Assembly: GCF_903652925.1 (NCBI RefSeq)
Contig: NZ_CAHLAR010000001.1
Location: forward strand, 868,001-932,000
Direction of reading: 5' to 3'
Length of the DNA stretch: 64,000 nucleotides
DNA from: Achromobacter anxifer
GTDB lineage: Bacteria > Pseudomonadota > Gammaproteobacteria > Burkholderiales > Burkholderiaceae_B
How positions within the stretch are numbered: the first letter of the stretch is position 1; the number at the start of each line of letters is the position of its first letter. The translations under genes were made by a program, and so were the position numbers. Below the pieces are notes generated by a model, which ran no database searches, was not told the origin of the DNA, and was given only the letters and a program-made list of their open reading frames with translations. Positions 54,966 to 63,334 of this stretch are shown piece after piece.

Positions 54966-55925
54966 TCAGGACGCGGCGCGCTTTCGGCTTGCGGCCGGCT
55001 TGCGGGCCTTGAGGGGTTTGCAACGGTTGCCCCGCTCTTCGACGGATTTCGCCAGCACTTCCAGGCATAGCTTGTACAGCGACTGGACGTAGGGATTCGA
55101 GCGCAGGTACGCCGCTTCGCCAAAGTAGATGGGAATCTTCGGGGTATTGGTCAACGCTGCGCACTGGATGCGGTCGTCGGTTTCCTCGATGCACCAGGCG
55201 GGCAGCAAGGCGAAGCCCAGGCCTTCATCCACGCATCGCTTGGCGCTTGCGCTGGTGGAGGTCGAGACCACGACCCTGGGCTGTTCGTTGTCTACCGAGA
55301 GGTATTCCAGCGCCATGTTGCGCAGCATCTGTCCGGGCTCGTAGGTGATGAGCGGCCGCCCGAGAGCCCATTTGGGCACTGCGGCTTCGTTGGCGGGCAA
55401 GGGCCAGCCGGCAGGGCATACCAGCGCCGGCTGGTAGTGGCAGATCACCCGTTGCGACATGACGGTGTTGCCGAAGTAGCGTTCGCTCAGGCAGACGTCC
55501 AGCGTGCCGCTGTAGATCAGCTCCGGCAGCGAGACATCACGCTCGTAGCCCACGATTTCAACATTGGGGTGCAGTTGCCGGAATGCCGTCAGCACCGGCG
55601 CAAGCAGATAGAAAAAGATTGCCTGCGGCATGCCGATGCGAATGACCGGGCGCTCTTTGTCGATCATGCTGCCGAGCCGCGCCAGCATGGCATCGAATTC
55701 GGGTTCCAGCAGCCGGTAAAGACTGGTGCCGCGCGGCGTCAGGGAGATGGACTTGGCGCCGCGTTTCGCGACGACCAGCTTTTCGCCGACGCGCTGCTCC
55801 AGGCGCCGGATGTGATTGGCCACGGACTGGTAGGAAATATTCAGGCGCCGGGCGGCCGCCGAATAGGTGCCTTCCTGCGCCGCAAGGAAAAAGGTCTGCG
55901 TGAGAGTGAGATTGACCTCTTGCAT
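54966..55925 (-). CDS. LysR-family regulator
   Basis: A 319-residue LysR protein: HTH at about 5-65 (TLTQTFFLAAQEGTYSAAARRLN.., YQSVANHIRRLEQRVGEKLVV) and an effector domain at about 92-290. The C-terminal 25 residues are basic (RKPAASRKRAAS). It is divergent from the second Lrp gene with a perfect dyad between them, and lies upstream of dadA on the same strand. Confidence 0.87.
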   Translation of the reverse strand: MQEVNLTLTQTFFLAAQEGTYSAAARRLNISYQSVANHIRRLEQRVGEKLVVAKRGAKSISLTPRGTSLYRLLEPEFDAMLARLGSMIDKERPVIRIGMPQAIFFYLLAPVLTAFRQLHPNVEIVGYERDVSLPELIYSGTLDVCLSERYFGNTVMSQRVICHYQPALVCPAGWPLPANEAAVPKWALGRPLITYEPGQMLRNMALEYLSVDNEQPRVVVSTSTSASAKRCVDEGLGFALLPAWCIEETDDRIQCAALTNTPKIPIYFGEAAYLRSNPYVQSLYKLCLEVLAKSVEERGNRCKPLKARKPAASRKRAAS

Positions 55926-55947
55926 GGCGTCCTCCAGTCCAGGGCCT

Positions 55948-55969
55948 ACTTATAAATATGGTTATAAGT
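55948..55969. promoter_or_regulatory. LysR-type dyad in the LysR-Lrp divergent promoter
   Basis: ACTTATAA and TTATAAGT are perfect 8-bp arms around ATATGG, 23-44 bp upstream of the LysR gene and about 100 bp before the Lrp gene. It contains a T-N11-A type core and is much more AT-rich than its surroundings. Confidence 0.7.
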
Positions 55970-56071
55970 TTAAGCCTATGAATTGTATCGTTGCGACCGT
56001 ATTCCGTACATAAAATGAGTGTCAGCCAAAAGTTAGGTGCAAGGTCAGGCAGCAGGTGGCAGCTCAGCGCT

Positions 56072-56530
56072 ATGGACAAGAAAGATCGCAGCATTCTTGA
56101 ATTGCTTCAGAAGGACGCACGCCTGTCGAACAACGACATCGCCGAACAGGTGCATCTCTCGCCGACGGCGTGCTGGAAGCGCATTCAACACATGCTGGAG
56201 TCGGGCCTGATCCGGCGCCAGGTGTGTCTGCTGGACAGCTGCAAGGCGGGACTCGGCGTCACGGTGTTCGTGTCGATAAAGACGGGCTGCCACGATTTGC
56301 AGTGGCTGAAGAAATTCTCGCTGGGCGTGAAGGACATGCCCGAGGTGGTGGAGTTCTATCGATTGAGCGGCGACACCGACTATCTGCTCAAGGTGGTGGC
56401 GCCGGACATCGCGGGATTCGACCTCGTCTACAAGAAACTCATCCAGGTGGCCGAGCTGTTCGACGTCAGTTCGAGCTTCGCCATGGAAGAGATCAAGTAC
56501 ACCACGGCGCTGCCGCTCGACTACCTTTGA
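56072..56530 (+). CDS. Lrp/AsnC-family regulator (second)
   Basis: A 152-residue Lrp protein. HTH at about 1-55 (DKKDRSILELLQKDARLSNN.., HLSPTACWKRIQHMLESGLI); RAM domain at about 62-148 (VEFYRLSGDTDYLLKVVAPD). The recognition helix (SPTACWKRIQ) differs from the first Lrp protein (SASAVNRRIA), so the two should see different sites. It is the gene before metC, 172 bp upstream, and its probable regulator. Confidence 0.88.
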   Translation: MDKKDRSILELLQKDARLSNNDIAEQVHLSPTACWKRIQHMLESGLIRRQVCLLDSCKAGLGVTVFVSIKTGCHDLQWLKKFSLGVKDMPEVVEFYRLSGDTDYLLKVVAPDIAGFDLVYKKLIQVAELFDVSSSFAMEEIKYTTALPLDYL

Positions 56531-56565
56531 GCCATGTCTGCACTGAAAAAATGCCTGGGACGCGC

Positions 56566-56583
56566 GGAGATAAATTTTCTCTT
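56566..56583 (+). promoter_or_regulatory. AT-rich motif upstream of metC, shared with dadA
   Basis: GGAGATAAATTTTCTCTT, 120-137 bp before metC, with GAGA and TCTC arms around TAAATTT. Differs from the dadA copy at four positions. Candidate Lrp-type site. Confidence 0.4.
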
Positions 56584-56702
56584 TTTCGGATATCCGGCTT
56601 GCCAGAATCGAAAAGTTTTCTCCAGGCGCGCTCCTAGACTACTCCAGAACATCAGCGGCGATTGACCGTGTTCAGACCGCCCATTCTTGGAGATAGAAAG
56701 TC

Positions 56703-57911
56703 ATGAAGCAAGATACCCAATTGGTCAGCGCCGGAAGGCACCCGGAACGGTTTGGCGGCTTGGTGAATACGCCCATCTGCAGGGCCTCCACCATCCTCGC
56801 GGGCTCCATGGCTGAATGGGAAGAGATGAAGCGCGCGCGCGCCGCCGAAGAACCTGGAGCGACCACGTACGGTCGCTATGGAACGGCCACCGCCCATGCG
56901 TTCGAGGAGGCCATCGCCGCATTGGAAGGCGGCCACCGCTCGCTCGCGTTTCCTTCGGGCCTGGCCGCCATCGTCACGACGCTGACCGCATTGCTTTCGG
57001 CTGGCGACCACGTGCTGGTGACATACAGCGCGTATTCGCCGACGCGCTCGTTCCTGGATCAGGTGCTGAGCCGCCTCGGCGTCGAAGTGGAGGTCTACGA
57101 TCCCGCCTGCGGCCGGGAAATCGAATCGCTGATGCGCGCCAACACGCGCGTGGTGTACGTCGAATCGCCGGGCTCGGAAACGCTGGAGATCCAGGACATT
57201 CCAGCCATCGCGGCGGTGGCGCATGCCCGCGGGGCGTTCGTCGTCATGGACAACACCTGGGCGACGCCGCTGTTCTTCAAGCCTTTCGAGCACGGCGTCG
57301 ACGTGTCTATCCACGCCGCGACGAAGTACATCGTGGGTCACTCCGACGCGATGCTGGGGGTGGTGACGTGCAATGAAGCGACCTGGACCCAGGTCAAGAA
57401 GACCACGCAATACATGGGCCAGATCGCCGGGCCCGACGATATCTACCTGGCGCTGCGCGGTCTGCGCACCATGGGCGTGCGCTTGCAGCGGCACTGGGAG
57501 TCCGGGCTGCGCGTCGCGCAGTGGCTGGAGGGGCGGCCGGAGGTCGAGGCGGTGGTGCATCCCGCCTTGCCGTCGCATCCCGGCCACGCGCTCTGGAAGC
57601 GCGATTTCAAGGGCGCAAGCGGCCTGTTCACGCTGGTGCTGCGCGCAAGCGGCGACGAGTCGGTGACCGCCTTCGTCGACGCCTTGCAGCATTTCGGGAT
57701 CGGGGTGTCGTGGGGCGGGTATGAAAGCCTGGCCATTCCGTTCACGCCGGGAAAGCACCATGGGCCGCGCTGGCCGTATAGCGGCAAGGCGGTGCGCCTG
57801 CACGTGGGCCTGGAAGACCCGGAAGACCTTATCGCCGATCTGCGCGCGGGCCTGGAGGCCATGGCCGCCCGGGAGTCCGCGCTTCAAGGCGCCGAGCGCG
57901 CCGCCGTATGA
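56703..57911 (+). CDS. metC: Cystathionine beta-lyase-type PLP enzyme
   Basis: A 402-residue Cys/Met metabolism PLP enzyme. YGRYGTATAHAFEEAIAALEGG, MDNTWATPLFFKPFEHGVD and the PLP lysine in SIHAATKYIVGHSDAMLG fit the MetC branch, and GVSWGGYESLAIPF is the substrate-loop signature. It cleaves C-S bonds of cystathionine or S-substituted cysteines to pyruvate, ammonia and a thiol. Neighbouring DadA, BisC-like and DapA-like genes suggest catabolism of an S-substituted amino acid rather than methionine synthesis. The gene symbol denotes the family. Confidence 0.82.
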   Translation: MKQDTQLVSAGRHPERFGGLVNTPICRASTILAGSMAEWEEMKRARAAEEPGATTYGRYGTATAHAFEEAIAALEGGHRSLAFPSGLAAIVTTLTALLSAGDHVLVTYSAYSPTRSFLDQVLSRLGVEVEVYDPACGREIESLMRANTRVVYVESPGSETLEIQDIPAIAAVAHARGAFVVMDNTWATPLFFKPFEHGVDVSIHAATKYIVGHSDAMLGVVTCNEATWTQVKKTTQYMGQIAGPDDIYLALRGLRTMGVRLQRHWESGLRVAQWLEGRPEVEAVVHPALPSHPGHALWKRDFKGASGLFTLVLRASGDESVTAFVDALQHFGIGVSWGGYESLAIPFTPGKHHGPRWPYSGKAVRLHVGLEDPEDLIADLRAGLEAMAARESALQGAERAAV

Positions 57912-57960
57912 CCTGAGCATTCCACAACACTCACTCAACATGACCGTCAAGGGAACAAGC

Positions 57961-58896
57961 ATGAGCAAGATGAAAATCACTGGTTCTTTCGTGGCCCTGA
58001 TCACGCCCTTCAACAAGGATGGCAGCGCCGACTTCGAGGCTTTCCGCGAGCTGCTCAAGTTTCATGAGGACAACGGCACCAGCGCCGTGCTCATCATGGG
58101 GTCCACGGGCGAAGTGTCCATGCTTTCGCAGCAGGAGCGCTACGACATCATCGCCCGCACCGCGAAGATGAAGACGGGCAAGATGAAGATGTTCTATGGC
58201 TGCACCGGCAACAACACCGAGACGACCAAGGACTATCTGCGCTTTGCCCGCGAGAACGGCGCGGACGGCGCCATCCTGGCCGCGCCGGCCTATATCTGCG
58301 CGTCCGAGGCAGACATCGAGAGCTATTTCCTCGAAGTGGCCGATGCCACCGATCTGCCCCTGGGGATCTACAACAACCCGCCGCGCGTCAAGAGCGATCT
58401 GCACTGGGACCAGCTGCTGCGCATTTTCAAGCATCCGAACTACGTGGTCCACAAGGAGTCCACCACGCGGGTGGGCCAGGTGGCGCAGGTGCTGCGCGGC
58501 GCGCCCGACGTTTCCGTGATGTGCTGCGATTCGCCCAACCTGGGCCTGGTCGTGCCGACCATGAGCCTGGGCGGCCACGGCACGGCCAACATGACGGGCA
58601 ACATCGCGCCGGCGGAGATGGCGCTGATCTCCAAGCCCTGGACCTCGCCCGAGGTCAGCACCAGCTTCCGCGAAGCCTACCTGCGCAATCTGCAGTTGCT
58701 GCACTACTCGTACTCGGCGATCAACCCGGTGGCCATCAAGTCCCTGATGAAGGCGGTGGGCCTGCCGGCTGGCGATCTGCGCAAGCCTTTGCGCGGGCTG
58801 GAAGGCGAGGCGCTGCAGAAGGGGCTGCGCGTGGTCAAGGAGCTGGAGCTGGACAAGAAATACGGCTGGAGCTCGCCGGAACTGAAGGCCGCCTGA
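57961..58896 (+). CDS. DapA/NAL-superfamily lyase or aldolase
   Basis: A 311-residue class I aldolase-fold enzyme. Schiff-base lysine: VVHKEST; catalytic tyrosine: LGIYNNPPR; oxo-acid site: IMGSTGEVS. The regulatory and dimer residues that define true DapA cannot be assigned, and a second dapA away from lysine genes is usually catabolic. Substrate unknown: a 2-oxo acid aldol product is likely. ATG at 57961 with AAGGGA upstream; an alternative at 57940 adds seven residues. It lies 49 bp after metC. Confidence 0.8.
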   Translation: MSKMKITGSFVALITPFNKDGSADFEAFRELLKFHEDNGTSAVLIMGSTGEVSMLSQQERYDIIARTAKMKTGKMKMFYGCTGNNTETTKDYLRFARENGADGAILAAPAYICASEADIESYFLEVADATDLPLGIYNNPPRVKSDLHWDQLLRIFKHPNYVVHKESTTRVGQVAQVLRGAPDVSVMCCDSPNLGLVVPTMSLGGHGTANMTGNIAPAEMALISKPWTSPEVSTSFREAYLRNLQLLHYSYSAINPVAIKSLMKAVGLPAGDLRKPLRGLEGEALQKGLRVVKELELDKKYGWSSPELKAA

Positions 58897-58932
58897 CGGG
58901 CGTATCCCCGACAGGGTCGAAAGGAGATAGGC

Positions 58933-59712
58933 ATGGATCTGGGAATTCGCGGCCGCCGTGCGCTCGTGTTTGGCGGCAGCAGGGGGATGGGGCGCGCCTG
59001 CGCCTCCCAGTTGGCGGCCGAAGGCGTCGAGGTGGTCATCGCCGCGCGCACCGAAAGCACGCTGGCAATGGCAGCTGAAGAGATGAGCGCCGCGGCCGGA
59101 GTCCCGGTCCGGTATGTGGTGGCCGACATCACGACGGACGCGGGGCGGGAGGCGGCGCTTGCTGCCTGCCCCAGCCCCGACATCCTGGTGAACAACGCGG
59201 ATGGCGCGCCTCCGGGCGACTTCCGTCAGTGGACCCAGGCCGATTGGCACGACGCGCTCGACGCGATGGCGCTCGGACCGATAGACATGATCCGGCGGGT
59301 CGTCGATGGAATGATGGAGCGCCGCTTCGGCCGCATCGTGAATATCGTCTCGCGCAGCGTCAAGACGCCGCAACTCGAACTGGGTCTTTCCAACGGCGCT
59401 CGATCCTGCCTGGTGGGATTCGTTGCGGGCCTGGCCCGCCAAACCGTGCGGCACAACGTCACCATCAACAATCTCCTGCCGGGCGTGTTCGCCACCGATG
59501 CCCAGCGCCGCCACATAGAGGGCATGCTGGAACCCGGCGGCAAGACCTTTGACCAGCTTTGGCAGGCGCGCGGCACAGACAACCCCGCGGGACGGTACGG
59601 CGAGCCCGAGGAACTGGGCGCGCTATGCGCGTATGTGTGCTCCGTCCAGGCCGGCTATGTCTGCGGGCAGAACATCTTGATCGACGGAGCGGCCTATCCA
59701 GGCACCTACTAG
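58933..59712 (+). CDS. Atypical short-chain dehydrogenase/reductase
   Basis: A 259-residue SDR with an intact cofactor site (RALVFGGSRGMGRACASQLA) and NNADGAPP replacing the usual NNAG. The YxxxK catalytic pair is missing: the aligned run reads LGLSNGARSCLVGFVAGLAR, in which Leu/Ser and Arg take those places, with a serine 12-13 residues before. SDRs with a LSNGAR motif form a distinct branch, so this may be normal for its clade. It follows the DapA-like gene by 36 bp. Confidence 0.85.
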   Translation: MDLGIRGRRALVFGGSRGMGRACASQLAAEGVEVVIAARTESTLAMAAEEMSAAAGVPVRYVVADITTDAGREAALAACPSPDILVNNADGAPPGDFRQWTQADWHDALDAMALGPIDMIRRVVDGMMERRFGRIVNIVSRSVKTPQLELGLSNGARSCLVGFVAGLARQTVRHNVTINNLLPGVFATDAQRRHIEGMLEPGGKTFDQLWQARGTDNPAGRYGEPEELGALCAYVCSVQAGYVCGQNILIDGAAYPGTY

Positions 59713-59733
59713 CCGCTCCTTTTGCTGAAACAT

Positions 59734-59762
59734 CCCGGCGCCCCATGTCGTGGGGCGTCGGG
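59734..59762 (+). terminator. Strong hairpin between the SDR and Bug-receptor genes
   Basis: CCCGGCGCCCC and GGGGCGTCGGG (one G-T pair) around a 7-base loop, 22 bp after the SDR stop. Only a weak T-rich tail follows, so it may attenuate rather than end transcription. Confidence 0.45.
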
Positions 59763-59802
59763 ACCGTTGTTTACACATTCACTCATCTTCAATGAGACCG
59801 TC

Positions 59803-60822
59803 ATGCGAAAGCCCCATTCATACTCTCGCCGCATTTGTGTAAAAACCTTGGCCGCCGCGATCGGCGGCCTGGCGTTGCTGGGCGCGGCGCATGCCCAGGC
59901 GAATGCCGATGCCGCCTATCCCAGCCGCCCGATCACCGTGGTGGTGCCGCATCCGCCGGGAGGGTCCGTGGACGGCCTGGCTCGCATCTTCGCCGTCAAG
60001 CTGGGCGAGGAACTGAAGCAATCGATCATCGTGGACAACCGGGCGGGCGCGTCGGGCATGGTGGGCGCCAGCGTGGTCGCGCGGTCGGCGCCGGACGGCT
60101 ATACGCTCTATCTCAACGCTTCGATCCACAACATCAACCCGCTGCTTTATCAGAAGAAGATGACCTTCGACGCGGTGAAGGACTTCACCCCGATCAGCGG
60201 TCTGGCCCAAGGGGCGTTGATATTCAGCGTGAGCAACACGGTCCCTGCCAAGACGGTCCGGGAATTCGTCGGCGCGGTGAAGGCCGCCCCTGGCAAGTAC
60301 AGCTTCGCAACGACGGGCTTCGGCTCGGCGGGGCATCTTGCCATCGCGCAGTTCGCCTATGAGGCGGGCCTGGCCGATCTGCAGATTCCCATCGTGCTGT
60401 ACAAGGGCGGCGGCCCGGCCTTGAGCGACCTGGCCGGCGGGCAGGTGCAGGCGCTGATCGATCCGATGCTGTCGTCATTGCCCATGGCCAAGGCGGGCAA
60501 GATACGGCCGTTGGCGGTCACTGGAAGCAAACGCAGCCCGCTGCTGCCTGACGTGCCGACGATGCAGGAAGAGGGGCTGAAGAACTTCGAGTTCTATTCC
60601 TGGTACGGCCTGTGGGCGCCCGCCAAGCTGCCGGATCCGATCCGCCAGAAGCTGGATGCCGCCACGCAAAAAATCATGACGGATCCGAGCATGAAGGCGC
60701 AGCTGGAGAATCTGGGATTCGAAAGCGGCTACAGGAACAGCGCCGACTTCACGCAGTACATCGCATCCGAGACAGGGCGCTACCGCAGCATCATCGAGAA
60801 GGCGAACATCACCGCGGAATGA
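59803..60822 (+). CDS. Bug-family (TctC-like) periplasmic solute-binding protein
   Basis: A 339-residue binding protein with a signal peptide (residues 1-30, cleavage after AHAQ). YPSRPITVVVPHPPGGSVDGLAR and VVARSAPDGYTLYLN start the fold; GSKRSPLLPDVPTMQEEG is the family's late motif. Bug receptors are greatly expanded in Bordetella and Achromobacter and bind carboxylates. No tripartite membrane partners are adjacent. It probably recognises a carboxylate related to the preceding enzymes. Confidence 0.9.
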   Translation: MRKPHSYSRRICVKTLAAAIGGLALLGAAHAQANADAAYPSRPITVVVPHPPGGSVDGLARIFAVKLGEELKQSIIVDNRAGASGMVGASVVARSAPDGYTLYLNASIHNINPLLYQKKMTFDAVKDFTPISGLAQGALIFSVSNTVPAKTVREFVGAVKAAPGKYSFATTGFGSAGHLAIAQFAYEAGLADLQIPIVLYKGGGPALSDLAGGQVQALIDPMLSSLPMAKAGKIRPLAVTGSKRSPLLPDVPTMQEEGLKNFEFYSWYGLWAPAKLPDPIRQKLDAATQKIMTDPSMKAQLENLGFESGYRNSADFTQYIASETGRYRSIIEKANITAE

Positions 60823-60843
60823 TGGCGGCGTTCTTGCATGGAC

Positions 60844-60900
60844 GCTGCTGGACTGCAATCCAGCAGCTGGACCAGGCGTCTAGACGCCGCGGTCCAGCTG
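60844..60900. terminator. Nested hairpins between convergent genes
   Basis: First, GCTGCTGGA / TCCAGCAGC (60844-60867) around CTGCAA. Second, a near-perfect 37-bp palindrome (60864-60900) with 10-bp arms CAGCTGGACC / GGTCCAGCTG and an inner 14-bp palindrome, GGCGTCTAGACGCC. It covers the stop of the molybdoenzyme gene. Neither has a T tract. Confidence 0.6.
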
Positions 60901-63198
60901 CGTGATCGCCGGTGTTTCCAGAACCCGAACCATGGGGGCCGCTTCGTTCCAGCGCGCCACCTCCACCAGCGCGGACTGCGCGCTGCTGCCCTGCGTCAAG
61001 CGGGACGTGCCCACATCCATCGTCAACACGTTCGGATTGCCGTGCCGCTCCAGGCGCTCGTCGGCGGCGTCGAACCAGGCTCCGGTGGGCAGCATCACCA
61101 CGCCGGGCTTGAGGCCGGCGTCGATCACGGCCGTCGCCAGGCAGGCGCCCCGGTCGTTGTAGACCTTGACCAGATCGTGCTGGGCTATGCCCCGGCTTTC
61201 GGCGTCGTCAGGCGAGATCAGCAGCGCTTCGCGGCCGTTGATCTTGAGGTCCGTCGAGGTCTTGCCGCCGTCCATCTGGGAGTGGAGCTTGCCGGCGGGC
61301 TGGGGGGTCAGCAGATGCAGCGGCCAGCGGGCAGCCACGGGCGATCCCAGCCACTCCGCCGGCGCCAGCCAGGCGGGGTGGGGCGGGCAATCCGCATAGC
61401 CGAAGCCGGCGATCTTTTCCGAGTACAGCTCGATCCGGCCGGAAGGCGTGCGCAGCGGATGGGCCGCGGGATCCTGGCGGAAGTCCTCGAACAGCACGAA
61501 GGGCCGTTCGGGTTCGGGTATGGAGGCGTAGCCCTGGTCCCAGAAGGCGTCGAAACCGGGCGCCTCATGGCCGCGGTCATGCCACGCGCGGCTCATCGAG
61601 TCGTAGATGTGCCGCACCCAGGCCATTTCGTCGCGGCCTTCCGTGTAAGCCTGTTCATAGCCGCCCAGCGCGGCCAGTTCGCGATAGATGTCGAAATCGT
61701 TGCGGCTGCCGCCCACCGGCGCCAGCGCCTGATGCATGGCGAACACGTAGCGGTCGCGGGTCGATCCGCCTATGTCGTTGCGTTCCAGGGTGGTGGTGGC
61801 CGGCAGCACGATGTCCGCGCGGCGCGCCATGGGCGTCCACCAGATTTCGTGCGCGATGATGGTTTGCGGCCTGGCCCAGGCCCGGTTCAGGCGGTTCAGG
61901 TCCTGCTGGTGATGGAAGGGGTTGCCGCCAGCCCAGTACACCATCTTGATGTCCGGATAAACGCTTTCGCGGCCATTGAATTCGTAGGCCTGGCCCGGGT
62001 GCAGCAGCATGTCGGTGACGCGGGCCACGGGGATCACCGAGCCTGTCGGATTGCGTCCGGATTCCAGGGCAGGCCCGGCGATCTCCATGCGCGGGTTGCC
62101 GACGCCATTCATGGAGGCATGCCCGAACGCCACGCCGCCGCCCGGCATGCCGATATGTCCCAAGGCCGCGGCCAGCGCGATGCAGGCCCAGTAGGGCTGT
62201 TCGCCGCGATGGGCGCGCTGCAATGACCACGCGCAGGTCAGCATCGAGCGCACGTCGCGGGCCTGGCGCGCAAGCTCGCGGATCACCGTCGCGGGCACGT
62301 CGCAGATGGCCTGCGCCCACTCGGGCGTCTTGGGCACGCCGTCCGTCTTGCCTTCTAGGTAGTCACGCAAGGCGTCGAAGCCGACGCAGTGGGTCCGCAG
62401 GAACGCCTCGTCGTGCATGCCGTCGGCGATCAGCGCCTGCATCATGGCCAGCATCAGCGCGGCATCGGTGTTCGGCCGGATGGGAATCCAGCGCGCATCC
62501 AGGCCGGCGGGGATGTCCCGCCGGGTGGGGCTGATGACCACGAACTCGACGCCCGCGGCGCGCGCGCGTTCGAGCTGCCCGGACACGGGGTGGTCGCCAG
62601 CCCCGCCCGAGGTGATCTGCGTATTTCTCAGCGGTATGCCGCCGAACGCGATGAACAGCCGGGTATGGGCCGCCACGCTGTTCCAGTCGGTCACGCGTCC
62701 GGTGACCGGCGTGTAGCTTCCGATTACATGGGGCAGCAGGAATTGCGCGGTGCCCCAGCTGTAGTTGCCCGCCTGATTGGTGCAGCCGCCGCCGGCATTC
62801 AGGAAGCGATGCGTCTGGGTGCGCGCATGATGCAGCCGGCCCGCCGAAGACCAGCCATACGAGCCGCCGAATATGGCCTCGTTGCCATGTTCGGACCGCA
62901 CCCGCTGAAGTTCCGAATGGACCGCCGCGAGCGCCACGTCCCAGCTGACTTCTACGTAGTCGTCGCGTCCGCGTTCGCTGCCGTCGCTCAGATGCCTGTC
63001 GCGCAGCCAGCCCCTGCGGATGGCGGGGCGGTTGACGCGCAGCGGCGAATGCACCATGGCCGGCATCGAACGCAGGATGTCCGACGGCGCGCTGTCATGG
63101 GCGAAAGGCTCGCAATCGACAAGGCGGCCGCTTGCGACGACCGCCGTGAATGCGCCCCAGTGGGAGAGGGAAGGAAAACGGCGAATTTTCTCGGACAT
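60880..63198 (-). CDS. Molybdopterin-dependent oxidoreductase, BisC/TorA type
   Basis: A 772-residue DMSO-reductase family protein. There is no N-terminal Cys-x-Cys iron-sulfur motif, and FGGSYGWSSAGRLHHARTQTHRF carries the serine that ligates Mo in BisC, DorA and TorA. Also present: GGNPFHHQQDLNRL, ETW-like EIWWTPMARRADIVLPATTTLE, and TPQPAGKLHSQMD in the dinucleotide domain. No twin-arginine signal is visible, so a cytoplasmic BisC-like S- or N-oxide reductase is likeliest. The start at 63198 (MSEKIRRFPSLSHWGAF) gives the family N-terminus. Neighbours suggest an amino-acid sulfoxide or similar substrate; inference. Confidence 0.87.
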   Translation of the reverse strand: MSEKIRRFPSLSHWGAFTAVVASGRLVDCEPFAHDSAPSDILRSMPAMVHSPLRVNRPAIRRGWLRDRHLSDGSERGRDDYVEVSWDVALAAVHSELQRVRSEHGNEAIFGGSYGWSSAGRLHHARTQTHRFLNAGGGCTNQAGNYSWGTAQFLLPHVIGSYTPVTGRVTDWNSVAAHTRLFIAFGGIPLRNTQITSGGAGDHPVSGQLERARAAGVEFVVISPTRRDIPAGLDARWIPIRPNTDAALMLAMMQALIADGMHDEAFLRTHCVGFDALRDYLEGKTDGVPKTPEWAQAICDVPATVIRELARQARDVRSMLTCAWSLQRAHRGEQPYWACIALAAALGHIGMPGGGVAFGHASMNGVGNPRMEIAGPALESGRNPTGSVIPVARVTDMLLHPGQAYEFNGRESVYPDIKMVYWAGGNPFHHQQDLNRLNRAWARPQTIIAHEIWWTPMARRADIVLPATTTLERNDIGGSTRDRYVFAMHQALAPVGGSRNDFDIYRELAALGGYEQAYTEGRDEMAWVRHIYDSMSRAWHDRGHEAPGFDAFWDQGYASIPEPERPFVLFEDFRQDPAAHPLRTPSGRIELYSEKIAGFGYADCPPHPAWLAPAEWLGSPVAARWPLHLLTPQPAGKLHSQMDGGKTSTDLKINGREALLISPDDAESRGIAQHDLVKVYNDRGACLATAVIDAGLKPGVVMLPTGAWFDAADERLERHGNPNVLTMDVGTSRLTQGSSAQSALVEVARWNEAAPMVRVLETPAITQLDRGV

Positions 63199-63334
63199 GA
63201 TCGGCCAACATTCGTTATCGCGGGCAGCGGCTCGGGGCCAACCCATCATACAAACGTTGCCGGAGAATGTTCTTTCGAATCCGGGCCGGTCGCGACGGGA
63301 TAAAGGAAAGAAGTTTCACCGCAACGCCTTCTGC

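Noticed and set aside
57721-57960. Upstream extension of the DapA-like frame
   Set aside because: It lies within metC in another frame; the family N-terminus begins at 57961.
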